From NCBI GenBank assembly GCA_017552715.1, contig JAFZOW010000006.1, positions 34,887 to 98,886 of the forward strand: 64,000 nucleotides of DNA, given 5' to 3'. A program made the position numbers and the translations under genes. Below the pieces are notes generated by a model, which searched no databases, was not told the origin of the DNA, and saw only the letters and a program-made list of their open reading frames with translations. Shown here in pieces: positions 10,304 through 18,849 of this stretch. Within the stretch, counting starts at the first letter, position 1. Every line of letters starts with the position of its first letter. This DNA is from Lachnospiraceae bacterium (GTDB taxonomy: Bacteria; Bacillota; Clostridia; Lachnospirales; Lachnospiraceae).

Positions 10304-11674
10304 ATGAAACACATTCTGGTGGTTGATGAAGACAGTTCCAGCCTGGAGATCATCCGTTCCACATTGGGCGGGACCTATCGCGTGACCGAATTGAATACCG
10401 GCCCTCAGGTTCTGCAGTTCCTGACAACCCGTGTGCCGGATCTGATCCTGATGGAGCTGCGGCTGACCGTGATGGACGGCTTCGAGCTCATGGGACGTAT
10501 CCGTGAGAACGAGGCCACCAAGAAGGTTCCCATTGTATGTATCTCCAAACGGGATCCCGAGACCGAGGAGCGGGCTCTTACCATGGCTGCCGGCTTTATC
10601 GCCAAGCCTTTTGTTCCCAGTGCTCTTCTTGCCCAGATCGGCGAGATCATGGGAGCGGTGGAACAGCAGCGTTCCCTGGGCGGTATGATGCAGGGCGAAG
10701 GTCTGCAGGCAGTGATCGATGAGAGCCAGCGCGACAGCCTTACCGGGCTGTGGAACTGGAATGCAGCCATGCAGATGGTGGATATGCGACTGAACTCGGG
10801 CTACAGCGGAGCCCTGTTCATGATCGATATGGATAACTACAAGGCCTTTTCGGATGTATACGGACCCCAGTCCGGGGATCTTGCCATGCAGATGGTGGCA
10901 CGTACCATGATGGACAATGCGGCTACGGATGATGTGGTGTGCAGGGTCTTCGGTGATCTGTTCATGGCGTTCTACAGCGGAGTGACCGACCGGCCTGCGC
11001 TGATCCAGCGTGCAGAGACGCTGATCAGGGATTTCGGGGCCAAGATCCTGGAATCCCGCTTTGATGCCAATACCTCCCTTTCCATCGGTATCGCCCTCGC
11101 TCCGGAGGACGCAAGGGATTTCGTGCATCTTTACTCGAATGCGGACAAGGCCCTGTATTTCGTAAAGCAGAGTGGTAAACACTCCTATCATTTTTATTCC
11201 AAGGCCATGGATTCTGATACGGTAACGACCAATCTGTGGACACTGCAGGAGAACTTCAGCAGCGTGATCCCCGCAAAGGGAGCTTACCTTCTGGATGTGC
11301 GCGGATTCCAGTATGTATATAATTTCATGCACCGCAGGGCAGAGCGCGGCCAGATCGATGCTCGTATGGTGCTCTTTACCCTGGCACCGGATCAGGGCTA
11401 CCTTCCGAAGAAGGACGAGCTGGAAAAGGCCGTGGAGCGGCTGGATCAGGCCCTGTATTCCACCCTGCGCCGTGGAGACGTGTCCACGCAGTATTCCGGC
11501 CGGCAGGTGCTGGTGATACTTCTGGATATCACGGAGGAGGCCTGCACCACCGTGGTACAGCGAGTGGCAATGAATTACGAAAAGATGGATCCCAGCGGGC
11601 GCATTCACCTGCTGTACGAGACCATAGCCCTCGGTGCGGATATCATGGCAGCCCAGGCGGCAGCCCCGCAGTGA
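10304..11674 (+). CDS. Degenerate response regulator with degenerate GGDEF domain
   Basis: The receiver domain (1-120) keeps the acidic pocket (VVDED) and the Lys-101 of AKPF, but the phospho-acceptor Asp is Glu-51 in LILMELRL, mimicking a phosphorylated state. A GGDEF-fold domain follows (about 140-290): DSLTGLWNW, IDMDNYKAFSDVYG and GKHSYHFY are family features. However, the signature loop GGDEF is FGDLF (216-220) and no RxxD inhibitory site is seen, so cyclase activity is unlikely. A further ~150-residue C-terminal region has GGDEF-like beta patterns (KGAYLLDVRGFQYV, STQYSGRQVLVIL) and may be a second decayed copy. It is probably a constitutive binding or scaffold protein, or a GTP/c-di-GMP sensor, by inference. 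GGGGGAGG lies before the ATG. Confidence 0.88.
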   Translation: MKHILVVDEDSSSLEIIRSTLGGTYRVTELNTGPQVLQFLTTRVPDLILMELRLTVMDGFELMGRIRENEATKKVPIVCISKRDPETEERALTMAAGFIAKPFVPSALLAQIGEIMGAVEQQRSLGGMMQGEGLQAVIDESQRDSLTGLWNWNAAMQMVDMRLNSGYSGALFMIDMDNYKAFSDVYGPQSGDLAMQMVARTMMDNAATDDVVCRVFGDLFMAFYSGVTDRPALIQRAETLIRDFGAKILESRFDANTSLSIGIALAPEDARDFVHLYSNADKALYFVKQSGKHSYHFYSKAMDSDTVTTNLWTLQENFSSVIPAKGAYLLDVRGFQYVYNFMHRRAERGQIDARMVLFTLAPDQGYLPKKDELEKAVERLDQALYSTLRRGDVSTQYSGRQVLVILLDITEEACTTVVQRVAMNYEKMDPSGRIHLLYETIALGADIMAAQAAAPQ

Positions 11675-11702
11675 GCATTTGACAGTTAAGGAGTTATACA
11701 GA

Positions 11703-11731
11703 GTCCGCTGATCCCATCAGCGGACTTTTTT
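11703..11731 (+). terminator. Intrinsic terminator after the guaB/GGDEF unit
   Basis: GTCCGCTGAT (11703-11712), loop CCC, ATCAGCGGAC (11716-11725), then six T. The 10-bp stem is perfect. It separates guaB and the GGDEF gene from the glycan operon. Confidence 0.95.
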
Positions 11732-11763
11732 CTGAAACAGCCCTTATTCACGCTGTTCTTTAA

Positions 11764-11792
11764 GTGACAGATCGGGAATAATATGCTATACT
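11764..11792 (+). promoter_or_regulatory. Promoter of the surface-glycan operon
   Basis: GTGACA (11764-11769), a 17-bp spacer and TATACT (11787-11792), with TATG directly upstream forming an extended -10. It lies 32 bp before the ribosome-site-supported ATG at 11825 and directly after the terminator. Confidence 0.8.
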
Positions 11793-11824
11793 GTACTGTG
11801 GATTTTTGTGGGAGGTTTTCTGTT

Positions 11825-12784
11825 ATGGGAGAGAGTATGGAGGCGCGTATCGGGAGGCTGGTGGAAGCCCAGATCGCGGACTACGGAATGGGACGGGATA
11901 TCGACCGTGTCCTCTCCTTTGATCAGCCTGATAAGGCGATCATCGTGGATATCCTGGAGAAGCTGCAGCGTCTGGTCTTCCCGGGATACTTCAAGAATAA
12001 AACCTATAAAGTCTATACCGTACGCAACGATACCAGCATGCTCATCGAGGATCTGCTCTTTTATCTGCAGAAGCAGCTGATCATCGTGCTGCGCTATCTG
12101 CCGGAGCTGGCGGAGGCCGATGAGGAGGCCCTGCGGCAGCGGGCGGAGGAGATCGCCTTTGCTTTTATTGAAAAGATCCCGTTGATCCGCGAATATATCG
12201 ATACGGATGTGCAGGCGGCCTTTGACGGGGATCCCGCAGCCTTTTACAAGGACGAGATCATCTTTTCCTATCCGGGGCTTTACGCCATCTTTGTGAACCG
12301 TGTGGCACATGAGCTTTACCTGCTGGGTGTTCCTCTGATCCCCCGTGTCATGACGGAGCATGCCCATTCCCTTACCGGGATCGATATCAATCCCGGTGCC
12401 ACCATCGGAAAATATTTCTTTATCGATCACGGGACGGGCATCGTGGTGGGAGAGACCACGGTGATCGGCGAAAATGTAAAGGTGTATCAGGGGGTGACCC
12501 TCGGTGCAGCCTCCACCCGTGGCGGAAGAAGTCTGAACAATAAAAAGCGTCATCCCACCATTGAGGATAATGTGACCATCTATTCCGGAGCTTCCATCCT
12601 GGGAGGAGATACGGTGATCGGAGAAGGGGCCGTCATCGGCGGTAACTGCTTTATCACCCATTCCGTTCCGGCCGGGGCTAAGGTATATATCCGCAGTCAG
12701 GAGCTGGTATATAAGTACGATAACGGGGAGAAGGAAAAGCGTATGCCGCTGGATACGGATGACGCCTGGTTCTATGTCATATGA
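11825..12784 (+). CDS. cysE: Serine O-acetyltransferase (CysE/EpsC type)
   Basis: Transfers acetyl from acetyl-CoA to serine for cysteine synthesis. The ATG at 11825 has GGGAGG about 9 nt upstream; an earlier in-frame ATG (11783) would lie inside the promoter. The N-terminal ~150 residues are the helical region seen in long clostridial SATases. The C-terminal left-handed beta-helix carries EHAHSLTGIDINPGA, FIDHGTGIVVGET and YQGVTLGA, with the catalytic Asp/His pair. It heads a glycan operon (ATGA overlap with the next gene), so its acetyl donor activity might instead serve sugar N-acetylation, as PglD does in bacillosamine pathways. Sequence motifs favour serine as acceptor. Confidence 0.88.
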   Translation: MGESMEARIGRLVEAQIADYGMGRDIDRVLSFDQPDKAIIVDILEKLQRLVFPGYFKNKTYKVYTVRNDTSMLIEDLLFYLQKQLIIVLRYLPELAEADEEALRQRAEEIAFAFIEKIPLIREYIDTDVQAAFDGDPAAFYKDEIIFSYPGLYAIFVNRVAHELYLLGVPLIPRVMTEHAHSLTGIDINPGATIGKYFFIDHGTGIVVGETTVIGENVKVYQGVTLGAASTRGGRSLNNKKRHPTIEDNVTIYSGASILGGDTVIGEGAVIGGNCFITHSVPAGAKVYIRSQELVYKYDNGEKEKRMPLDTDDAWFYVI

Positions 12785-14766
12785 GAGAAGCGGGAAAGCG
12801 TAAAATCCAGCATTGGCAGCTGATGGCCGCATTTCTTGCGGTCTTTGATGCGCTTACCCTGAATCTTTCTTTCTTCCTGGCCCTCTGGCTGCGTTTCGAC
12901 TGCAGGATCAGTATGATCCCCTCGGATTACTGGCAGCCCTATATCCGTTTTACCCTGATCTATATGGTGCTGGGCCTCCTGGTCTACTGGAAGTGCGGTC
13001 TGTATTCGGCCATGTGGCGCTATGCCAGCTTTAAGGAGCTGGAGCGTATCGTCCTGTCCGGTGCCATCACATTTCTGATCCATATTGCCGGTATCAGCTT
13101 TTTCGTTATACAGTCATCCGATGAATTCTGGCGTATGCCCTGGACCTACTATGTGGTGGGGATCATGTTCCAGTTCAATCTGACCATGGCCTCACGTTTT
13201 TCCTATCGTTTTCTTCTGCTGGTAAAAGACCACAGGGGAGAAGTGAGTGCGGAATTCCATCCGGTACTGCTCATCGGCGCGGGGAGTGCCGGCCGTGCCA
13301 TCGTGCGGCAGATGAACCGTATCGGCCGGGGCCACGACCGTATCGCCTGCATCATCGATGACGATACGAACAAGTGGAAGCGTTACCTGGACGGCATTCC
13401 CATCCTGGGAGGAAGGGAGCTGATCCTTTCGGCGGTGGAACGTTACCACATTGAAAAGATCTACATCGCCATCCCTTCCGCCACGGCGGACGAGCTGAAG
13501 GAGATCCTCAATATCTGCAAGGAAACGGACTGCTCCTTAAAGCTGCTGCGCGGTATGTACCAGATGGTGGACGAGGACAGGATCACGGTACGGGATCTGA
13601 AAGACGTGTCCATCGAGGATCTGCTGGGCCGCGATCCCATACGGGTAGAGATGAAGGAGATCTACGACTTCATCAACGGACGGGTGATCCTGGTGACCGG
13701 CGGAGGCGGTTCCATCGGAAGTGAGCTTTGCCGGCAGATCGCCAAGCATGCACCGAAGACGCTCATCATCTTTGATGTGTATGAAAACAATGCCTATGAG
13801 ATACAGCAGGAGCTCAAGCGGGATCATCCCGAGCTGGATCTGCAGGTAGTGATCGGTTCGGTACGGGATTCCCGAAGACTGAAGCAGGTATTTGAACAAT
13901 ACAGGCCGCAGCTGGTCTATCATGCGGCAGCACATAAGCATGTGCCCCTTATGGAGGAAAGCCCTGCCGAGGCGGTTAAGAACAATGCTGTCGGTACCTA
14001 TAAGACGGCCTATGCGGCCATGTGTTACGGCGTGGATCGTTTTGTGCTGATCAGTACGGACAAGGCCGTGAATCCCACCAATATCATGGGGGCCAGCAAA
14101 CGTCTCTGTGAGATGGTGGTGCAGAGCTTTGATGCCATGATCAAAGCCGGACGGGCGAAGGAACTGAAGCCTTTATTTACCCATGAGGGGGATGCGGCAG
14201 AGCTGCTTCCGCAGACAGAGCCCCATACGGAATATGTGGCGGTGCGTTTCGGTAACGTACTGGGCAGTAACGGCAGTGTGGTACCCCTGTTCAAGGAACA
14301 GATCGCCCAGGGCGGACCGGTGACCGTGACCCATCCCGATATCATCCGTTATTTTATGACCATCCCCGAGGCCGTGAGCCTGGTGCTGCAGGCCGGCACT
14401 TATGCGAAGGGCGGCGAGATCTTTGTGCTGGATATGGGCAGCCCCGTGAAGATCGATACCCTGGCCCGGAACCTGATCCGCCTGTCGGGGCTTAAGCCGG
14501 ATGAGGATATCAAGATCGTTTATACCGGCCTGCGTCCCGGAGAAAAGATGTATGAGGAAAAGCTTATGGAAGAGGAGGGGCTTACCACCACCCCCAATAA
14601 GCTGATCCACGTGGGCAAACCGGTAGCATTTGACGAAGAGCATTTCCTTGCGGGCATGGAGAAGCTGACCCGTGCCGCTTATGAGCATCCTGAGGATATC
14701 CGCCGCCTTGTATCGGAACTGGTGGATACCTATCACTATACCGCATCGTCGGAGGAGGAAAAGTAA
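12781..14766 (+). CDS. Membrane NDP-sugar 4,6-dehydratase (PglF/CapD family)
   Basis: The 661-residue protein has four N-terminal membrane helices (about 15-125) and a first Rossmann-like domain (PVLLIGAGSAGRAIVRQM, ~160-280). The catalytic SDR domain follows, with the NAD motif VTGGGGSIGSELCRQI, LISTDKAVNPTNIMGASKR (the TDK and Met-x3-Lys active-site variant typical of UDP-GlcNAc 4,6-dehydratases) and RFGNVLGSNGSVVPLF. It should convert UDP-GlcNAc to the 4-keto-6-deoxy intermediate at the membrane. Its ATG overlaps the previous stop (ATGA) and its stop touches the aminotransferase ATG. The dehydratase, aminotransferase and phosphoglycosyltransferase order matches pgl-type pathways. Confidence 0.93.
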   Translation: MREAGKRKIQHWQLMAAFLAVFDALTLNLSFFLALWLRFDCRISMIPSDYWQPYIRFTLIYMVLGLLVYWKCGLYSAMWRYASFKELERIVLSGAITFLIHIAGISFFVIQSSDEFWRMPWTYYVVGIMFQFNLTMASRFSYRFLLLVKDHRGEVSAEFHPVLLIGAGSAGRAIVRQMNRIGRGHDRIACIIDDDTNKWKRYLDGIPILGGRELILSAVERYHIEKIYIAIPSATADELKEILNICKETDCSLKLLRGMYQMVDEDRITVRDLKDVSIEDLLGRDPIRVEMKEIYDFINGRVILVTGGGGSIGSELCRQIAKHAPKTLIIFDVYENNAYEIQQELKRDHPELDLQVVIGSVRDSRRLKQVFEQYRPQLVYHAAAHKHVPLMEESPAEAVKNNAVGTYKTAYAAMCYGVDRFVLISTDKAVNPTNIMGASKRLCEMVVQSFDAMIKAGRAKELKPLFTHEGDAAELLPQTEPHTEYVAVRFGNVLGSNGSVVPLFKEQIAQGGPVTVTHPDIIRYFMTIPEAVSLVLQAGTYAKGGEIFVLDMGSPVKIDTLARNLIRLSGLKPDEDIKIVYTGLRPGEKMYEEKLMEEEGLTTTPNKLIHVGKPVAFDEEHFLAGMEKLTRAAYEHPEDIRRLVSELVDTYHYTASSEEEK

Positions 14767-15995
14767 TGGAACAGAGAAAGATCAGTTTCAGTCCGCCGGA
14801 TATCACGGAGGATGAGATAGAAGAGGTATGTGTGGCGCTCAGAAGCGGCTGGATCACTACCGGTCCCCGGGTCAAGGAGTTTGAAAAACGTATTGCGGCT
14901 TACCTTGGCGCCCCCTGTGCCGTGGCCCTGAATTCCGCTACGGCGGCGGAAGAGCTGAACTTCCGTATCCTCGGGATCGGGGAAGGGGATGAGGTGCTGG
15001 TTCCGGCGTATACCTACACGGCTACGGCTGCAGCGGCCCTGCATACCGGAGCGAGTATCCGTTTTGTGGACTGCGCAAAGGATTCCCTGGAGATGGACTA
15101 CGATGCGCTGGAAGCAGCCATCAGTGAAAAGACGAAAGCCGTGGTGCCGGTGGATATCGCCGGTATCCCCTGCAATTATGAGCGCGTATTCGAGATCGTG
15201 GAGAGAAAGCGCTCCCTCTTTACTCCGGGAGGAAATACGGAGCTGGGACAGAGGATACAGAAGGCTCTGGGACGTGTGGCTGTGGTTTCGGACAGCGCCC
15301 ATTCCTTCGGTGCATCGAGAAAAGGGAAGATGGCCGGAACGCTGGCAGATTTTTCCTCCTTCTCGTTCCATGCTGTAAAGAATCTTACAACAGCGGAAGG
15401 CGGAGCTTCGGTATGGCGCAGCATCCCCGGCATCGACGACGGGGAACTGTATCACTGGTACCAGCTGTACAGCCTGCATGGTCAGGATAAGGATGCACTG
15501 GCAAAAACGAAACTGGGTTCCTGGGAATATGACATCATCGCGCCGCTGTATAAGTGCAATCTGACGGATGTTGGGGCTGCCATCGGCCTCATCCAGCTGG
15601 ATCGTTATCCTTCATTGCTCGCACGGCGGCGGGAGATCATCGAGAAGTATGATGCGGCCTGCGAACGGCTGGGGCTGGAACATCTTAAGCATTATACGGA
15701 GGACTATTCATCCTGCGGTCATCTCTATATCCTCCGGCTGAGCGGAGCGGATGACTTAAGGCGCAGGGAGATCATCACGGCCATGGCAGAGAAGGGAGTA
15801 CCCTGCAATGTGCATTACAAGCCCCTGCCCATGATGACGGCCTATAAAAACCTGGGCTTCGATATAAAGGATTATCCCAACGCTTATGCCCGTTATGCCA
15901 ATGCCATGAGCCTGCCGCTTCACACGAAGCTGGATGATGCGGATGTAGATTACATCATAGCCTGCCTGGAGGAGGTATGCGGTGAGAAGCTTTGA
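14766..15995 (+). CDS. DegT/DnrJ/EryC1 family PLP sugar aminotransferase (PglE-like)
   Basis: A 409-residue fold-type I aminotransferase. Family marks are LRSGWITTGPRVKEFE, ALNSATAAEEL, VPAYTYTATAAA, DSAHSFGA and the PLP-binding lysine in FSFHAVKNLTTAEGG. It should aminate C4 of the keto-sugar made by the upstream dehydratase, giving a UDP-4-amino-4,6-dideoxy (trideoxy amino) sugar. The segment around residues 150-175 (ERKRSLFTPGGNTELGQRIQ) is longer than in many relatives, a feature shared with some clostridial homologues as far as I recall. Start ATG overlaps the preceding TAA by one base. Confidence 0.93.
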   Translation: MEQRKISFSPPDITEDEIEEVCVALRSGWITTGPRVKEFEKRIAAYLGAPCAVALNSATAAEELNFRILGIGEGDEVLVPAYTYTATAAAALHTGASIRFVDCAKDSLEMDYDALEAAISEKTKAVVPVDIAGIPCNYERVFEIVERKRSLFTPGGNTELGQRIQKALGRVAVVSDSAHSFGASRKGKMAGTLADFSSFSFHAVKNLTTAEGGASVWRSIPGIDDGELYHWYQLYSLHGQDKDALAKTKLGSWEYDIIAPLYKCNLTDVGAAIGLIQLDRYPSLLARRREIIEKYDAACERLGLEHLKHYTEDYSSCGHLYILRLSGADDLRRREIITAMAEKGVPCNVHYKPLPMMTAYKNLGFDIKDYPNAYARYANAMSLPLHTKLDDADVDYIIACLEEVCGEKL

Positions 15996-16671
15996 GGAGC
16001 TGCCCAGGGGACTGCGCTGTGAGGAAGTGAGGCCGTACTGGGAGAGCCTTCGTAAAAAAAGGCTTACCCTGGTCCTGAAGAGAGCCTTTGACCTCTGTAT
16101 GGCATCCCTGCTCCTTGTATTTCTGGCTCTGCCCATGGCTGTCATCGCCGTGGCGATCCTTCTGGATTCTCCCGGAGGAGTCTTTTTCCGGCAGCAGCGG
16201 GTCACGCAGTACGGGCGGATCTTTCGCATCCATAAATTCCGTACCATGGTGGCGGGGGCGGACCGTAAGGGAAGCGCGGTGACCGTAGCCGGGGATGCCC
16301 GTGTTACGCGTATCGGCGAGATGCTTCGGAAATACCGTCTGGACGAGCTTCCCCAGCTTATCGATGTGCTGGCGGGGGATATGAGCTTTGTGGGGACCCG
16401 GCCGGAAGTTCCCAAATACGTAAAGAAATACAGTCGTGAGATGCGTGCTACACTGCTGCTCCCCGCGGGGATCACCAGCGATGCAAGCATTGAATTCCGT
16501 AATGAGGCGGAGCTTTTATCCGGAGCGGAAGATACGGATAAAGCATATATTGAGCGCATCCTGCCGGAGAAGATGGCTGTCAATCTCCGGGCACTGAAAG
16601 AATTCTCACTGATCAACGATATGAAGACAATGCTGAGGACCGTGACAGCAGTCTTTGGCAGAGAGGAGTAG
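15982..16671 (+). CDS. Phosphoglycosyltransferase (PglC-type bacterial sugar transferase)
   Basis: Transfers a phospho-sugar from a UDP-sugar to undecaprenyl phosphate, starting glycan assembly at the membrane. It starts at GTG 15982 with GGAGGAGG upstream and overlaps the aminotransferase by 14 bases. Features are one re-entrant membrane helix near residues 35-58, GGVFFRQQRVTQYGRIFRI, HKFRTM, the catalytic Asp-Glu dyad in YRLDELPQL, and MSFVGTRPE. At 229 residues it is a small monotopic-type enzyme with a C-terminal extension of ~45 residues. The likely substrate is the amino sugar from the two upstream enzymes. Confidence 0.93.
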   Translation: MRSFEELPRGLRCEEVRPYWESLRKKRLTLVLKRAFDLCMASLLLVFLALPMAVIAVAILLDSPGGVFFRQQRVTQYGRIFRIHKFRTMVAGADRKGSAVTVAGDARVTRIGEMLRKYRLDELPQLIDVLAGDMSFVGTRPEVPKYVKKYSREMRATLLLPAGITSDASIEFRNEAELLSGAEDTDKAYIERILPEKMAVNLRALKEFSLINDMKTMLRTVTAVFGREE

Positions 16672-16675
16672 GAAT

Positions 16676-17728
16676 ATGCTCAGGGAAATACGGATCGCGG
16701 ATGAAGAAAAGATACTGGTTCACGGGAGGACACTTCCCGACAGGGATCCGGCAGTGCTTTTGTGGAACGGATCTTCCGTCGAATTTAATGTAAGAGCAAC
16801 GGAATTATGGGTGGAGCTGGCCGGGCCCTTTGATGTGAAGGAATGCTGGATCGCCATCGAACTGAACGGAGCGGTTATCGCCCGTCAGATGCTGAAGCCG
16901 GAAAGAGACTGGATCTGCATCTTCAGGGGAAAGGAAGTGCAGGATGTGAGCCGCGTGCGCATAATCAAGGAGCAGCAGGCCATGAACTTCGAAGCCTCCC
17001 ACCGGATAGAAGTCTGGGCCGTGAAGACCGACGGTGAGATCCTGCCTCCGCCTGTCTATGACCACAGGATCGAGTTTGTTGGAGATTCCATTAACTCCGG
17101 CGAAGGTTCCATCGGTGCCAGGGAGGAGACGCAGTGGATCAGCACCTTCTTCTCCCATATACACGCCTATCCCTATATGGTGGCGAAGGCCCTGAATGCC
17201 GATTACCGTATAGTCAGCCAGGGGGGCTGGGGCGTATATATCTCCTGGGACCGCAATCTGGAAGCGGCGATCCCCCGCGTGTACGAAGGGATCTGTTCCG
17301 TGGCGGTTCCCGACTTTGCCGTTCCGGGGCTTCACGAGAAGAATGATTTTGCTGCCTGGCAGCCGGAAGTGATCGTGGTGAACCTGGGGACCAATGATAA
17401 TACCGGAACCCATCCGGAAGGAAGAGAGGCGGATCCGGAGGAACTGAAGAAGATACAGGAGGCGGTGTGCGCTTTTCTGCATACGCTGCGTAAAAATAAC
17501 CCCCAGGCCTATATCATCTGGGCCTTCGGTATACTGGGAGACCAGCCGGCACCGCTCATCAAGGCCGGTATTGAAGATTTTAAGAAGCAGAGCGGAGATG
17601 AACGTGTGGAGTATCTGCCCATACCCAATACCACGGAGGAGACCGTAGGCAGTCTGGGTCATCCCGGAGAAGAAGCTCACCGGCAGGCAGCTGAAGTTAT
17701 CACTAAGCGTTTACGGGAGATACTCTGA
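16676..17728 (+). CDS. SGNH/GDSL esterase, CE2-like two-domain carbohydrate esterase
   Basis: The start is ATG 16676 after GAGAGGAG. The N-terminal ~120 residues form a beta jelly-roll-like domain as in CE2 acetyl esterases (VLLWNGSSVEFNVRATELWVE). The C-terminal SGNH hydrolase has block I IEFVGDSINSG (nucleophile Ser), block III NLGTND and the final block GHPGEEAH with catalytic His. No signal peptide is visible, so it probably acts in the cytoplasm, perhaps removing or exchanging acetyl groups on glycan intermediates. It sits inside the glycan operon, its stop overlapping the next ATG by one base. An alternative is a role in turnover of imported acetylated plant sugars. Confidence 0.82.
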   Translation: MLREIRIADEEKILVHGRTLPDRDPAVLLWNGSSVEFNVRATELWVELAGPFDVKECWIAIELNGAVIARQMLKPERDWICIFRGKEVQDVSRVRIIKEQQAMNFEASHRIEVWAVKTDGEILPPPVYDHRIEFVGDSINSGEGSIGAREETQWISTFFSHIHAYPYMVAKALNADYRIVSQGGWGVYISWDRNLEAAIPRVYEGICSVAVPDFAVPGLHEKNDFAAWQPEVIVVNLGTNDNTGTHPEGREADPEELKKIQEAVCAFLHTLRKNNPQAYIIWAFGILGDQPAPLIKAGIEDFKKQSGDERVEYLPIPNTTEETVGSLGHPGEEAHRQAAEVITKRLREIL

Positions 17729-18849
17729 TGGCGTTGATCGCACTTCTTACCAACAATGACGATGATATCTACTGCTTCCGCAAGGAGCTGATCGAAGCTC
17801 TGATCGACGAAGGCTATACGGTGCTGATCTCCTGTCCCTACGGCGAGAAGTTTAAGCTGATGGAGGGGATACCCTATATCTATGACGATCCCGTTATTGA
17901 CCGGCGCGGGACTAACCCTGTGGCGGATGCAAAGCTTTTTGCACATTATCTCACACTCTTTGCAAAGCATCAGCCGGCGGTGGTACTGACCTATACGGCC
18001 AAACCCAACGTATACGGAAGTCTGGCGGCCAGGATGCTCAATATACCCGTGATCAACAATCTGACGGGCTTCGGCTCGGCCCTGCAGGGAAGCGCGCTGA
18101 AAAAAGGCCTGATCCTGCGGCTTTTCCAGCTGGCCTACCGGGGTTCACGCTGTATCATGTTCCAGAATTCCACCAATAAACGTCTGGCGGAGCATTACCG
18201 TATGGTGAAGGGGAAGGGACGCCTGATCCCAGGCTCCGGTGTGGACATGCGGCGTTTTCCCGTATTGCCTTATCCGGAAGGCGGGGACGGAAAGAGCGGC
18301 CCTGTTGTGGTCTTCAACTACATAGGACGTATCCTGCACGATAAGGGAGTGGATGATTATATCGAAGCGGCACGGCGCATCCGGGCGGCTTATCCCAACA
18401 CCCGCTTTAATATGCTGGGTTTCATCGAACCCACCGAAGAGCATTACAGCGGTCTGCTTAAGGAGCTTGAAGAACAGGATATCGTTCATTATCTGGGCAG
18501 CCAGGCGGATGTACATCCCTTTATCGAAAAGGCCCATGCCATCATCCATCCCTCTACCTACGGGGAGGGGATGAGTAATGTACTGCTGGAGAATGCTTCC
18601 TCCGGGCGGCCCCTGATCACCACGGACAACCCCGGCTGCCGCGAGACCCTGCGGGACGGAGTGAGCGGCTTTATGTATCCAGGTGGGGATGTGGATGCCC
18701 TGGTGGCTGCCGTGGAGCGTTTCCTGGCTCTGCCCAATGAAGAACGCAGGGAAATGGGGCTGAAAGGGCGGCAGCGTATGGAGCGATACTTTTCACGGCA
18801 GATCGTGATCGATGCCTACCTGGAAGAGATAAAAGAGGTCCTGAAATGA
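17728..18849 (+). CDS. GT4 family glycosyltransferase
   Basis: A 373-residue GT-B enzyme. The N-terminal Rossmann half has NNDDDIYCFRKELIEAL and LTYTAKPNVYGSLAAR. The C-terminal half has the nucleotide-sugar site with the EX7E motif GEGMSNVLLE and IPGSGVDMRRF. It resembles PglA-type enzymes adding a second sugar to a lipid-linked amino sugar. It is cytoplasmic or peripheral on the membrane. It is coupled to its neighbours: the first base of its ATG is the last base of the previous stop, and its end gives an ATGA overlap with the next gene. Donor and acceptor cannot be told. Confidence 0.9.
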   Translation: MALIALLTNNDDDIYCFRKELIEALIDEGYTVLISCPYGEKFKLMEGIPYIYDDPVIDRRGTNPVADAKLFAHYLTLFAKHQPAVVLTYTAKPNVYGSLAARMLNIPVINNLTGFGSALQGSALKKGLILRLFQLAYRGSRCIMFQNSTNKRLAEHYRMVKGKGRLIPGSGVDMRRFPVLPYPEGGDGKSGPVVVFNYIGRILHDKGVDDYIEAARRIRAAYPNTRFNMLGFIEPTEEHYSGLLKELEEQDIVHYLGSQADVHPFIEKAHAIIHPSTYGEGMSNVLLENASSGRPLITTDNPGCRETLRDGVSGFMYPGGDVDALVAAVERFLALPNEERREMGLKGRQRMERYFSRQIVIDAYLEEIKEVLK